DNA of 64,000 nucleotides, from positions 13,200,698 to 13,264,697 of the forward strand of contig OZ037765.1 in assembly GCA_964035545.1 (NCBI GenBank), written 5' to 3'. The notes under the pieces were generated by a model. That model did not search any database. It was given only the letters and a program-made list of their open reading frames with translations, and was not told where the DNA came from. Below, in pieces: positions 11,078 through 25,800 of the stretch. Made by a program: the position numbers and the translations under genes. Within the stretch, counting starts at the first letter, position 1; each line of letters opens with the position of its first letter. The DNA comes from Bugula neritina. Lineage: Eukaryota; Bryozoa; Gymnolaemata; Cheilostomatida; Bugulidae.

Positions 11078-11941
11078 TTAAGCAATAACCAGTGGTTCGT
11101 CATCAGAGAAGCCTTGAATCAACGGAGTGTCGTCATCATCTGCAATAAATAACTCCATGGTATACAGTATACATTATCACTCCATGATATACAGTATACA
11201 TTATCACTCCATGATATATAGTATAAATTATCACTCCATGATATATAGTATACATTATCACTCCATGATATACAGTATACATTATCACTCCATAATATAT
11301 AGTATAATTATCACTCCATAATATATATTATATAGTATACAATATCACTCCATGATATATAGTATACATTATCACTCCATGATATACAGTACACATTCTC
11401 ACTCCATAATATATAGTATACATTATAATTCCATAGTGTATATAGTATAGATTATAACTCCATAACATAAAAGTAAGTTATCTATCAAAATTTGCATAAT
11501 AAACAAATAATGAGCAACATTATTAATTCAGCTAAAATATTTGTTATGGCTCAACTTCAAAACTGAAGCTTTTGGCCACAGCTATCAGCTGCTTTACAGT
11601 GTATAGCCCAGTGTTCAAGTATGAGGCATTGTGCGTGAATAGCCAACTTGTAGCAAACAGCAACCACAAAAAGTATAAAACAATAAAGTTCCACATTTGC
11701 AGAGGAATCTACTAGAAAAGTAAAGACCAACCATTAGAAAATGTAGCGTTGTCTGTTCTGGTGTTGTAATGGCTAGTGGTGAAATCAAGAAAACTTCTCT
11801 GCAGTCTTCGATGTCTGACACACCATACAGTGAGCAGGGTACCGAGTATGAGCACCACCACCACTGACACAATTATACCGACGTACATGCCTACTGGTCC
11901 CTTGTTGCTCTCCTTACCGGTATGTGGTGCAACAGGGCCAA
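11078..11941 (-). other. SORL1: SORL1 exons 41-42: membrane helix and cytoplasmic sorting tail
   Basis: Exon 41 (11732-11941) encodes the helix ([19 protein letters not shown]) and [16 protein letters not shown]. Exon 42 (11078-11139) encodes [19 protein letters not shown] and the stop. FTTSHY corresponds to the vertebrate FANSHY retromer (VPS26) site and DDEPLVIA to the C-terminal GGA-binding DDVPMVIA. The intervening vertebrate acidic cluster is reduced to about DDD. The tail has 48 residues. Confidence 0.95.
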
Positions 11942-14900
11942 CTAAAAATAATGCATTATTAGTCGTATGTTTCTAGACTAGCTGTAAAAACCACTAGGGC
12001 TAAGGCTAAATCTTGGTGTTGAAATACAATTAAAGTACAAGCTAATTACGCCTGGTTGATTACTTAACTGGGATTACACTGCAATGTTCCATTAGTCAGT
12101 TAGAGTTTAGTCAAGTCTATTAAATTTTTGTTTTGTTATTCAACTCTTCAATCTACTGCTATCAAAGCACTCAAAAATGACAAAATTCAATTTCCAAACT
12201 TTAATTTCCGAACATAAAAACTGCACACACAGGCTTTGGCACATTTTGAACACTACAGCTAGATTAGACCACTGAAAACTCCTCTACCACTACTAAACTA
12301 AGCAACTTTCACCCAGATGTGTGTTATATCTTTTCACTACTATACTAGCTTACTACTAAGTAGTACTAAAATAGAGCATGGCTAAAATTTCAACACTGAA
12401 AATAAATAAAAAAGTAATTGGTATTGACAATTTCTTTTATTGCTAACTGCAATTTTTGTACTACAAAGTGAACACTAGCAAATTGTCTGCTTACCAGCTG
12501 GTGCTTTTTCACCAGTATTGATTGTGATTGAAGCAGATCCGTATTTTCCGTAATACTGATGACCGTTATAAGATCTGACATATCTCATCTTGATGGTATA
12601 ATCATGCACTCCTGGCTGCAGAGTGACGTTGCAAGCACCCTTAGCCGAAGCTATAAATTCATGTCCGTTGTCAACAAGCTCCCCATCGCCATACTGATAC
12701 TGAATGTTTACATGCTGCAAGTAAAATAAGCAAAGATTAAATAAAAAGATAAAAAAATTACTTGCCAGCTGCCTACAAGTGTTCAGATAAATAATATTAT
12801 GTGTAGATTAAAATACACAAAACAATTTTTGCTATGTCGCAGTTTATTGACCACCAGAAAGGCATGTCTGTGCTCAATAGAACTTCAAGTAGTAATGAAG
12901 TTGTCCTCACCACTGGTGCTACTTTTCCCAGAAAAGAAGATCCATACAAGTCGGTGTAATAACTTTTCAGTGTGTAGTGTAACTGATCACTCTCGTTGTA
13001 AATAGTGAAAATGGGCGATTTGTATGCAGCTGCAATAAATAAGTATAGAATTAATTCGCTGACAAAATCACAGCTCATAGGGAGTTTCTAATTTAGCTGA
13101 AGAGTACTGAGCACCCCTTTTAGCTTTACTAAAACTTGTTGAAATCAGAAAGATGCAAAAGATCACTCTAATAGTAATACATGACTCATTAACTCACTAC
13201 TTAATTCGTAATGAAAAAAAAGATGTATTCCTAAAGTCAATCGCATGAATTCAATAATGATTTTAATAGCTAATTCAATTTTATAAGAAACTTTTACTTG
13301 AATCGCTAAAGGTCTTAAGTAAGTCATCAAATGGACAAAGTGATATATAAATACAATATATTATAGGATTTATCATTTTAAAACATCACAAGACAATCAT
13401 TTTTATGAGTTGCTTTTACAACGCAAAATACTTGTACAATTATCAGCTCTGCTGAACTGAATTCTTGACTGTATATACAGTATATATATAAGCATGCAGG
13501 ATGGGATAGTGTAATTTTATCAGATAATCACAGAAATTTGAGTCTAAAAATAGCATATACAAGGAAAATGTTAGCAAGCCAGGTTATAATTATTTATTAC
13601 TACCAATATTCTCCAAATGTGAAACCAGCTGTGGTACAAGTAAACGCCAGAGTTACAAGGCTCAAGAAGATCACATTCAGATCACGATTTGTGACGTAAC
13701 ATAAAGATATATATTATTCATGTTGGATGTGGCGGGCTAAATTTTCTATCCCAGGCAAAAACATAGAATATTGTAATATGGAAGGATATAAATATATACA
13801 TGCACAGTGGCCCATGATAGTTGACAACAAGCATGCAATTAAGAACACTGTTAAGCCACACATATGTCTTGTGAAACTCTCTTCTCTATAGAAATAAACT
13901 TGTCATGCTAAATCCTGTATTTGTGTGCATCCAAAACGCAACAGACTGAAAGGGTCTTATTGGTTGTACCAGTAATCAACACACCTGGCTTGAAGTGATG
14001 CCTGCTGCTGTTAGAGCCACCCTGTAGAGCATTCTGAATAGTAACAGTATATTCGCCAGACCTCTGTAAGGTAACAGTCTTGTGATGAATGCCCTTCGGT
14101 ATTGTTAGGGGTTTGGTGTCTATGTCATCTCCAGCTATGTAGAAAATGTGAGCCTACAAAACATATCATATTGTGATAAAGCATAAAAATAAGAATTGTC
14201 GCACCGGTGAATAATTAAATTTCACTAATACTTTTAATTTAAAATCGGTGAACTATCATTGAAAATTTAAGCATTCATCAAGGATATCGTTATATTATAT
14301 ACAAGTGAACACAATTTTTTAGCCAGTTTTGTGCCTCAGTATGAATTGCATTTAAATGCACCATGAACTATATAAAACATACATAAAAATAGAGTTTAGT
14401 TCAAATAAATATATAAATCAGGCTGAAGCTTACAACAACCATTGCGCTCTCATGATTATACCACTTAAAACAGAGCAACTCTGGGGTCACTTCAGTCTCA
14501 ATAAAACCATGAAGACCAAAAAAACTATATATAGCAGTAAGCCGTTATTGCAGTATATTATATTTAATATTCGCAGTTCCCCTACAGTCAAAAGTACACC
14601 TGCAGATATTTGTAAAGAAGTTACATTAAACCATCTGCTCACCCCTTTGGACACATTGCAGGAAGGTATCCAACTAATGGTGACATCAATAGGATCACTT
14701 CCCGTATCTCCAAATATACTGGGATATAGAAGAGCGGTGAGACCATCTCCAGGAGGACTACTAGTAGAGAGGTGGCGGGGAGGGCCAAGGTCATCTGCAA
14801 CACGTAGTACATCACCATATTCAATAGAAATCTTGATAGGGTAAATGACATCACGCTACACCACATTATACTAATGTGTCTGGGATGAGATACATTCATC

Positions 14901-17900
14901 AGAACTTGCTAGAGACACAAAGTTGCTTTACTTTGACATATTACAACTACAACATTTATGGTACAAGATCCATAAACCTCACTGAAAAGTTGAGACTCAG
15001 ATCACATGCTTGATTAAAACCAATTCAGTTGATGAACAATACAAGCAAAACAGTGGAACTGAAGCTACAGTTATTAGACTATAGATCTTACCCTCCAGAG
15101 TACGAGTATGAACAGGAATAGAGAGAGGGCCAGAGTAAGGTGACTTGGATCTAACAGCAAAGAAGTACGGCTCACAACTTAATAAATCCTTTATTTCAAT
15201 TTTGTTTGTCACTGAAGTGTATGTATGCTTATAGTTTCCTTCTTCAAGCTTAACCTTTTGAGTGGCAACGACAATCTCATAGAGCTTGGTCTACAAAATT
15301 AACCGCAACATGAGAACCTTCTAAACGCAAATGAATGCAAATAAAATCTCACTAAAAAGCTTAGAGCCAAATACTAAGGCTAGATTTCATCTTATTCACA
15401 AAGAAATATCACAGCGGAAATAATTATAGTGAATATGATTTATTTCTACACTGAATTTCGCAAGTGTTTTTAGATTTGTGATATGTAATAAATCATGATG
15501 ATGTTGGCTATTTTGTACTAGCCTCTAGCAGTAACATGTTAACCCCTTGGAATTGATTTGAACATTCTATAAAATCAATAATAGTTTGATGAAGATCTGT
15601 TGTTGAGAATTAGTAGAAACATGCTATTAGTGAGCTTCATATATTTACATAAAGTAAGCCAGTGTCAGCGCAATATCATTGATTAAAAGAAATTCAGTTA
15701 TTGTCATGGAATTGAGTTGACGGTAACAAAATACAAAAACTACCAGTAAAGAGTAACTGATTAGTGAATTTATGACTTACTCCCGATACTGGTGTCCATT
15801 CCAGCTGAGCAGTGTTGGTTGTTACTTCTGTCACGGTCAATCCTGTTACTGCTGACATGAGAACACCTAAAGAGTAGACAACACAACATGTTAGCTGCAT
15901 ATTTGATACACCGCAGATGAGCCTATGGCAAATGAGTAACATGCAACAGATGAGTAATATGTAGCAGATGAGTAATATGTAGCAGATGAGTAATATATAG
16001 CAGATGAGTAATATATAACAGATGAGTAATATATAACAGATGAGTAACATGTAACAGATGAGTAATATATAACAGATGAGTAATATGTAACAGATGAGTA
16101 ACATGTAACAGATGAGTAATATATAACAGATGAGTAATATGTAACAGATGAGTAACATGTAGCAGATGAGTAATATGTAACAGATGAGTAATATGTAACA
16201 GATGAGTAATATGTAACAGATGAGTAATATATAGCAGATGAGTAATATGTAGCAGATGAGTAATATATAGCAGATGAGTAATATGTAACAGATGAGTAAT
16301 ATGTAGCAGATGAGTAATATATAGCAGATGAGTAATATGTAGCAGATGAGTAACATGTAACAGATGAGTAATATGTAGCAGATGAGTAATATGTAGCAGA
16401 TGAGTAATATATAGCAGATGAGTAATATATAACAGATGAGTAATATATAACAGATGAGTAACATGTAACAGATGAGTAATATATAACAGATGAGTAATAT
16501 GTAACAGATGAGTAACATGTAACAGATGAGTAATATATAACAGATGAGTAATATGTAACAGATGAGTAATATGTAACAGATGAGTAATATGTAACAGATG
16601 AGTAATATATAGCAGATGAGTAATATATAGCAGATGAGTAATATGTAACAGATGAGTAACATGTAGCAGATGAGTAATATGTAACAGATGAGTAACATGT
16701 AACAGATGAGTAACATGTAACAGATGAGTAGTATGTAACAGATGAGTAATATATAACAGATGAGTAATATATAGCAGATGAGTAATATGTAGCAGATGAG
16801 TAATATGTAGCAGATGAGTAACATGTAACAGATGAGTAGTATGTAACAGATGAGTAATATGTAACAGATGAGTAATATATAACAGATGAGTAATATATAA
16901 CAGATGAGTAATATATAACAGATGAGTAACATGTAACAGATGAGTAATATATAGCAGATGAGTAATATATAACAGATGAGTAATATATAACAGATGAGTA
17001 ATATATAACAGATGAGTAATATATAACAGATGAGTAACATGTAACAGATGAGTAACATGTAACAGATGAGTAATATATAACAGATGAGTAGTATGTAACA
17101 GATGAGTAATATATAGCAGATGAGTAATATATAACAGATGAGTAATATATAGCAGATGAGTAATATATAGCAGATGAGTAATATGTAACAGATGAGTAAT
17201 ATATAGCAGATGAGTAATATATAGCAGATGAGTAACATGTAGCAGATGAGTAATATGTAACAGATGAGTAACATGTAACAGATGAGTAACATGTAACAGA
17301 TGAGTAGTATGTAACAGATGAGTAATATATAACAGATGAGTAATATAGAGCAGATGAGTAATATGTAGCAGATGAGTAATATGTAGCAGATGAGTAACAT
17401 GTAACAGATGAGTAGTATGTAACAGATGAGTAATATGTAACAGATGAGTAATATATAACAGATGAGTAATATATAACAGATGAGTAATATGTAACAGATG
17501 AGTAATATATAACAGATGAGTAATATGTAACAGATGAGTAACATGTAACAGATGAGTAATATATAGCAGATGAGTAATATGTAACAGATGAGTAATATAT
17601 AACAGTGTAGTAGTTGCATTCAACTGATTCTATAGTAAGGTGTAGCCTTTCAAATACTTGTAAATACTGAGTGTTGGAAATAAAACATGTCAACTGAAAT
17701 ATCTAACTAAAATCTATTTCATTCAAAATAGTGAAAGAGAGAAACTAATAAAAGATGATTATTCCCAAGTGCACATCCAATGAATGCTAATTATTACCAA
17801 AATTACACGCATGCTGTCACCCTATATATTGAATAAAATGGCGCACCTGATGTGTTGCAATGAACTTTAGTAAAGTCACTTGTACAAGAAGGTGTATCAC

Positions 17901-20900
17901 TGCTAAGGGAGGAGATTTCCCATCTCTCTACTTCAGCTGAGATATCATATACTCGACCAGCTCCAAGGTTTCTAACTATAAAGTAGTTCAGCAGAAAGTA
18001 ACACACAATCTTCATGTTCTCGCTTTAGGTAGGGAACTTCACCAAGACATACATTTTATTAAGTATGTAAACTCGAGTTATCTACATTACCAACATGTAC
18101 AGTGCCGTGAACCGTTCTTGTACTAGTAGCACTATCTGTTACTACTATAATCCTGAACAACTGATGTAGGTATCATAATAGGAGTTTATTGACGTTCAGC
18201 AAAAATCAACTTAACATACTTGTAACATCATAGACCTCCATCTTAGAATTGAGTGAAAGTGTTTGCGATCGAGGAATAAAATCAACGTCAATGTAAGTGA
18301 GGCGAACAGCGTATCTCCATTGAAACAAAAGTCTTGTATCCTGGTTGGCTTGCACCACGAGCGTGACGGAATCCGTGGTAGAGGCAGCACACTTGATAGT
18401 TGGAACATTCAGCTCTAAGCAGTGACTCATGTTAGATTTCTCTCCTTCCCCAGCACCGTTAACAGCCCATACCTATTAAAAATAGAATATTAAAAAATAA
18501 TTACTTGTTATAATAAAATACAATCACCGAATGTCTAATGTCCCATAGCATATATATACTGTAGGCAAAAATATATTGTTAAAATACTGTTACAGTGGCT
18601 TCCACAACGCAATTGTAATAAACTGTGGGTCATCATGAAAGGCTGCCACAATTAGCTGAAATAAGTATTGGCAACTCACAGTAATAGTCATCTTTGGGTT
18701 AACTTTAGTATCATATATAAATGGGATGCTTGTGTGTAGCACAGCCGGAGTAGTTCCCTGAGCATTCATCTCACCATTCTTCAGTGACTGGTGGTAAAAG
18801 AGTCAAATGAAATTCATTATGTATGTTTCGAAATTCATGTTGAGCCTTAGAGAAATAATCACACGGCTTGCTTTACATACTGGTATAACTTGAACTCATA
18901 TATATACATTATTATCACTGCTGAAATTATATTATTATAATATCAAAAGTGAAAATATTTTGCAAAAATGAAAAGAAACGTTTAAAGAGATCAAACTTAC
19001 TCTGCCATTAGCAGTTATATCATACTTGTACTTGAATATGCGGCCCCTTGGATGTAGTGGATAACGCCATGAAATAATCCAAACCCCTGGCTCTGGAGCA
19101 TGCTCATCAACTTTGGCAGTGATATGACTAACAGGACCCGATTCTAAACACATGAGCCAACAAACTAGCAGTCTTCAAGTGACATGAATGTATAGCTCAC
19201 CAGCACATGTCTTATAATCATACAGCATGAAAATTTGGACAAAAAACGAAATTGCATAAACATAGTAATATAGTACACATAAATTTTATTCAAGTCAAAT
19301 CAGAAAAAATTATGTATTTTATAATGACGTTATTTTTAAAACATACAAATTCTTTTGCCGAAGAAGAGAAAGAATGATAGTACACTGAAAGACAAGGCAC
19401 TGAAAAATGAATAAGTAAATGATGTACATGACTTACTGTCTTCAGGAGTGTACAGTTTGAGAATTTCAGAAGGCGGCCCCATTTTTTCACGATCACCAGT
19501 TGTTACAAGAGCTCGAACAATGAACATGTAATTAGTGTATGGCTCAAGGTTTGTGAGAAGCACACTAGTGTTGTCTGTAATGGTGGCGTTTATCCAGTTT
19601 ATGAATTTAGAATTATTATTTTGTTGAGCGTGTACGTCAGCTACATCTCTACAAAGAAAATTTCACAAACGTGGGTGTGTGTGTAGTGCGTGCATGCGCA
19701 TAGACAACACACGCACGCGAAAGCACAGTTATATAAAAATCCCTAACCAAGAGAATGAGACATCCACGGTAAAAATGTAGACTGTTTATGTAAACATCGA
19801 TGCACATCAACATATCACTAACTTGTATTGCACCAGATATCTAACACTCAGAACTGTTCCTGCAACTCTCTTGGTCCAGCTAAAAGCAGCAGATGTTGAA
19901 GAAATTGGTCTTCCATTCAGACCAGTGATGGAGACATCAAAGCTGCACCTATCATCTTCATCCGACCCATCAAAGCAGTCCCAGTTGTCATCACATACTT
20001 TTCTTAAATCTATGCAGGTCTTATCTCTGACACATTGGAACGCACCAGGACAACTAGCTGGAGCCACTAAATAAGCACAGAACAGACGGGGTAAGCTACA
20101 CTAGATGAAGCAGCTGCTTTAAGATAGTCAGCTTATTATATGCACCTGGTGAGAAAGAGTTCCTCATACCTGTACTAGCACCACACCCTTCCTCATCACT
20201 TGCACCAAAACAGTCAACTCTGCCATCACACAGCTGGGTAGAATTTATACACTGCCGCTTATTGAGAGCACAGCGCACCTGATCAGGTCTGCACTGACCA
20301 CCTGCAACAATGTGTCACTTACTTATAATTACATCTGATTATATCAAAGCATTATTATTAAGACATAGCAAATAAATAAAGGAAAAAACAACATACAGTT
20401 AGATTCATCTTCGTGGAAAGGGCTGCAATCTTCAGTTCCATCACAAACTTGAGATCTTAAAAGACAAGAGCCGTCGTAACAGCGAAACCCACCATTACAA
20501 GTTGGGGTAAACTGTGTAGTTGTAAAAGAGCCTAAAATACAAAACATATATAGCTACTCTAAACAGTGTAACTCCAAAACATATACTGTTACAATAGATG
20601 ACAACGGAAATAGGAAAGTAAAGGTTGAATGAATATCTTACAGGCATATTCATCCCGACCATCAGGGCAATCTCTCTCTCCGTCACATATAGCATTATAT
20701 GAAACACACCTTCCATTATTCATACACAAACAGTCTGTGGGCTGAGTTGTGGGCACTGGAAGAACAAAGAATACTTTAGTTCTCCTTCCTATAGACTAGA
20801 GAGCATTGGCTGCACTTCAATGAAACCATACATGAAAAAGCAAACTGGAACTGGAAAACCTAAAGTTCGGGACTAGTTTGATGACCAAGAAATCACACAC

Positions 20901-22775
20901 AGGTTATGAAGTACATTAACAGCTTTAGATGTGTTTAATGTGCACACTTTTGCTATTGATTAGAAACAAACTACATACAGAATTTTACTTATCAATAATT
21001 ATTAACAACTGTATCAGCTGCCAGCTAAATTGATTTTCATTAATTTTTATTTGCCTGGCAAGCTTAGACAACAGGCAGTTAACAAAGAATTAGTTTAACT
21101 AAGATTAAAAATCCATATAAAATCTCAAAATACAGATTATAGGCTAAGGCACTATGCATATACACATACAGGTTGTGGGTGGCAAGGTAGTCGTGCATTC
21201 TCTTTCATCACTATAGTCACCGCAGTCGTTATAATCATCACAAAGCCAGCTCTTGGATATGCAGTGGCTAGCATTGTTGGCACACCTGGTTGATAAATCA
21301 AAAATTAAACACCTAATAAGTATTTTATATCACATATTTAAGAATTATGGTTTATGATAAGATTAATGGAGTATATACTAACTGAAATTGATCGAGAGCA
21401 CTGCAAATAGCAGAGTTACAATCTTTTTCATCGGAGTTATCATCACAGTCAGTTTCAAGATCACATTTCCAGGAGGAGGGAATGCAATTCAGACCAGACT
21501 GAGAAGAAATACAGCTGAACTGGCCAGAAGTACAAGCAGTAACTGTTGTATTACCTACAGAGACAATTGTATCAAGTTTTATAATACTTTTTGGTATGTC
21601 CCTCCTCAACAGTGAATTCTTACCAACTGCCACCAAGAATATCACAGTTCAGTTTTATAGCATGTAACAACTGCCAACAGCTTTTCTTGAAAATAGTAAA
21701 TTATATTTTGCAGCATGTATGGCGGCTGTTTATAGCCGTAGAAAAAACCCTGATGGCAGGCTTTTACAGCCTCAAACCATGTTGAAAGCATAGCTCAGAA
21801 GCTTTTGGTGCAGTATAGTTAATTACATGGAAAGACAGCTTCTCTAAAATGTCAATAGAAGATCATGTAATCTAAAACAACTTATAAGTAAATGCTTACA
21901 GTTGCGCTCATCGCTGTTATCACCGAAACCACAATCATTTTCCCCGTCACATTGGTATGCTGCCCTTATGCACCTATTGTTATCACACTGAAAGTACCCT
22001 TCTTGGCAGCCAGCTTCTACAACATAAAGACCCATGTTAGAACAATATAGTTTATTTTAGACAATTCCAACCAACACAGCCCTTGCTTATATTCCGAAAT
22101 GAAACTAGTCCAACATATAAAGGGCTGAAAATGAACAGCTCAAAAATCTTTACATTTTCATAGAATAGTGATCACAACCAAATGTGATGGCTTCACTGCT
22201 AACAACTCCCCTAACATCACAGGTCTCTTTATTTACGCATTGAAACGCAACGTAATAAATAAAAGATAGCAGATGACTTACGACAGTTGGCTTCATCACT
22301 CCAGTCTCCACAATCATTGTCTCCGTCACACACCCAGTCATCGTTGATACATCTCTGGATCGACTTGCATAAGAACTTATCTGACTCACACAACTGGGAT
22401 GCTGTAATTAACATGTCACACTTAACAAGAAATGAGCAAACTAGAAGGTGCATTATCGGCAGCAACAATTAAAACCATTAGCAAAATAACAATGTATAAC
22501 TTATACAGATATAATGGAAACCTGTATAAATTATATCCGGTATGATGCAAGGAGTATATACCATCTTACAACACAAACAACATGCATTTCATAATATAAT
22601 AAACATCTAGAACTTACGGCAGTTGTACTCATCACTGCCATCAGTACAGTCTCTCTCTGAATCACATCTCCATGTAGACAGTATGCACCTATTGCCACTG
22701 CTACATGCAAACTCTTCGCTGTCACATGATTGGCCTGAGCCTATATATAACACAGTCACACATAGATATATATGA

Positions 22776-22811
<36 letters not shown>

Positions 22812-25800
22812 GCACACATAAATGAACCCAAATAAATATTTTCTTACATAGGCATGGCATAGATAAGACAAAAATATAGTAGAAACACTGGCACTAATTC
22901 GAATTTTGCAATAGAATTAAGTAAAAGCAATAGCAGATAATTTAGCCGACACTACAAACTTAAAAAAATATAAATCATATTTTTCAGCTTAAATATCACA
23001 TTTAAACCAGAACCTATTACGCTAATTTAGCAATTTTGCTGACCTATTTCACAGTTTCCTGAAGTCAAGTTGAACTTCTCTTCTCCTTTACACTGGCAGA
23101 CCTCGTTCGAATCAGTAATATAGTCGTGAGGCTTTGACTCATCAGAACAGAGGCAGAATCTGTGAGTGCTAACAGTCCTGTTGGGGTGAGCGCTTGGTAC
23201 GCAGATGTTAGAGCAGCCACCATTGGTAGTGTTGGACATACCACAGCCTGTATGCCCAGCCTGATACTGCTTGTCCCAATTCATGGCCTGCGAGTAGCAC
23301 AATGGGTACAGAATACAGCACATAGTGTGTGAAAAAGTGCTATGTATATGTGAGTGTAGATGATTTACAGTGATATGTATATGTGAGTGTAGATGATTTA
23401 CAGTGATATGTATATGTGAGTGTACATAATACATAGCGATACGTATATGTGAGTGTATATAACATATAGTGATATGTATATGAGATGTACATAATACATA
23501 GCGATACGTATATGTGAGTGTATATAACATATAGTGATATGTATATGACAGTGTATATAACATATAGTGATATGTACATAAAGGAGGATGTTTAAAACAT
23601 AGATTATAAATTGCTTGCAAGTGCCGACTCCCCCTTACTTTAACAGACATGATGCGTTGCTCACTAGAAGTTACAACATAGAAACCATCTGCCTGCTCCT
23701 TATCTCTATACACAGACTTTATTTGATTATCTGTCCAATCAGACCAGTACAATCTATCCTATAAGCCAATCAACAAACACAATAAATGTATTTATATCAA
23801 CTGTCACATTGTTCATGAAACAGTTTAGGTAACCTTTTTTCAAATATTGCACTATGATTTACTTTTACAATAGCAATTAAATGAGCAATGAAACATTATG
23901 TCACAGCATGGCTGACCGATTTCAATTATAACTTACTTTGCTCAAAATAAACAACAAAAACAATTCTATTGTTCTCGTCCCTATTTGTTTAAATAAGTTG
24001 AAATTAATTAAATTTGTTGAAGATAAACTCTCATCTGTTTATTCAGATAAGGCACCAAGAAATCTTTACTTTTAGATTAGGTTAAAAAAATTAGTTTAAT
24101 ACTAATTCAATAAATTATGCTATTTAAAAAAATGCAGCAGTCTATCATACTACATCTGCATGTACAGCACACTGGTTTAAAACAGCTTCTGGTAACACAA
24201 CCTTAAGCAGTGAAAGAGAAAACGGGTGGCGAATCATGGAGGAATCTGACAACATGGTTCTCAGGTTTGAGCCGTCTAGTCCGCAAACCAGCAGTTTATG
24301 AGTAAAACCATCAATAATATATATCAACTCAAGGTCAAAGTCTACTGCCAGCCCTGCAAAGAGAAAATAATCATATGCATCTGCGTAAACTTTCTCAACG
24401 TGATGTGAACACACTATAGTACTGTGAACATACTATAGTACTGTGAACATACTATAATACTGTGAACATACTATAGTACTGTGAACATACTATAGTACTG
24501 TGAACATACTATAGTACTGTGAACATACTATAGTACTGTGAACACACTATAGTACTGTGAACATACTACAGTACTGTGAACATACTATAGTACTGTGAAC
24601 ATACTATAGTACTGTGAACATACTATAATACTGTGAACATACTATAATACTGTGAACATACTATAGTACTGTGAACATACTAAAGTACTGTGAACATACT
24701 ATAGTACTGTGAACATACTAAAGTACTGTATACATTAAAGTCCTGTACTAGACAACAAATTGAGACCTGTGCTGGAAAAGCTGGCAGACACAGCTTTACC
24801 AACAAACTATGGATACTAATTCAACACAAGCTACAGTAACTGCATGACTTCAACAAAGTAGTTTTGTCATACCATTAGGCCAGAAGAGAAGGCCGTTCTC
24901 GTTACCGGTCACAATAGTTTTGGGGTCGAGTCCACTCATGCCAGCTCTCATAACCCTGGGGGATGTTTGGGACCAGTCGGTCCAAAACATTAACCTAAAA
25001 ATTCGTTAGAGTGAGACACATAGAGTACCTATGACATATCTGTTGACAATAGAGCTACCATAATAGACAAATATGATAGTGAAAAATTAACCTTCAGAGC
25101 TTAAAACATTGAGTATCCATGTAAAAGACTTATAGTTCAGCGCAAGTTCATTGGGTAAATTTAATTGATTGTAAATTAAATTCACAAAACAATGTAACGC
25201 AAACAGATTTTCATAGAGAAGTGTGATAAAAATTAAGGAAACTAGTTTGCATCTAGAAAATATCCCCATGTATTGAAAAACCTAGATATGCTAATACTGT
25301 GTATATATGTGTAGAGAAAGCATGAAGCTCATCAGCTTGATTTGATCAAGTACCAGTAAAAACAGCTGTAATAAAAAATAACTTGGAAATGGTCAGTATC
25401 GCACTTGAAACTGTTTTATAACTTAAAACACTATAAGAAATTATGTAGTGCTCGAAATAATAAGAGTTTTATACTTTAAAAGCAAACCCTTGATTTGAAT
25501 AACAAAGTTAGAGCCAACTCTAATTATAAATACCCATGCAGAGGGAAGACTTCAAGAGCTCGAGGTTTTTCAAGTAAGTCCGGGTAAGTTTCATTGTTCT
25601 TCACTATCGTTCTCCTCCAACGAGTGAATACAGTAAATATCTCAATCTTTGGCGTTCTTGAATCCAGCAAGTAAATGTTTTCACTTTCCCAATCTAAGCT
25701 CAAACTTTCAATTTTACCCAAGTTTCCAGAAACTAGAACTTGTGGAGTGGGGTACGGTGCAGTAACGTTGTAGTACTATAGAAAACAAAATAAGCCACTA

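Noticed and set aside
11127-11321. A plus-strand open frame with YSIHYHSMI repeats.
   Set aside because: It is the 27-bp minisatellite read in frame.
13630-13710. A plus-strand [16 protein letters not shown] peptide like a thrombospondin type 1 repeat.
   Set aside because: It is short, lacks the WS.WS and later cysteines, has no convincing acceptor and lies in a SORL1 intron; probably chance.
14356-14844. A 162-codon plus-strand open frame.
   Set aside because: It is partly antisense to SORL1 exon 37 and otherwise intronic; the minus-strand FN3 reading explains the coding signal.
15694-17693. Three overlapping minus-strand open frames of 566-641 codons with LLICYI, YYSSV or ITHLL repeats.
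   Set aside because: They are translations of the 18-bp minisatellite, whose length is a multiple of three. All three frames are open, the array lies in a SORL1 intron, and splice sites bracket it.
23340-23580. The 33-bp array as a CRISPR-like repeat-spacer structure.
   Set aside because: The units are contiguous degenerate tandem copies without unique spacers, in a eukaryotic intron.
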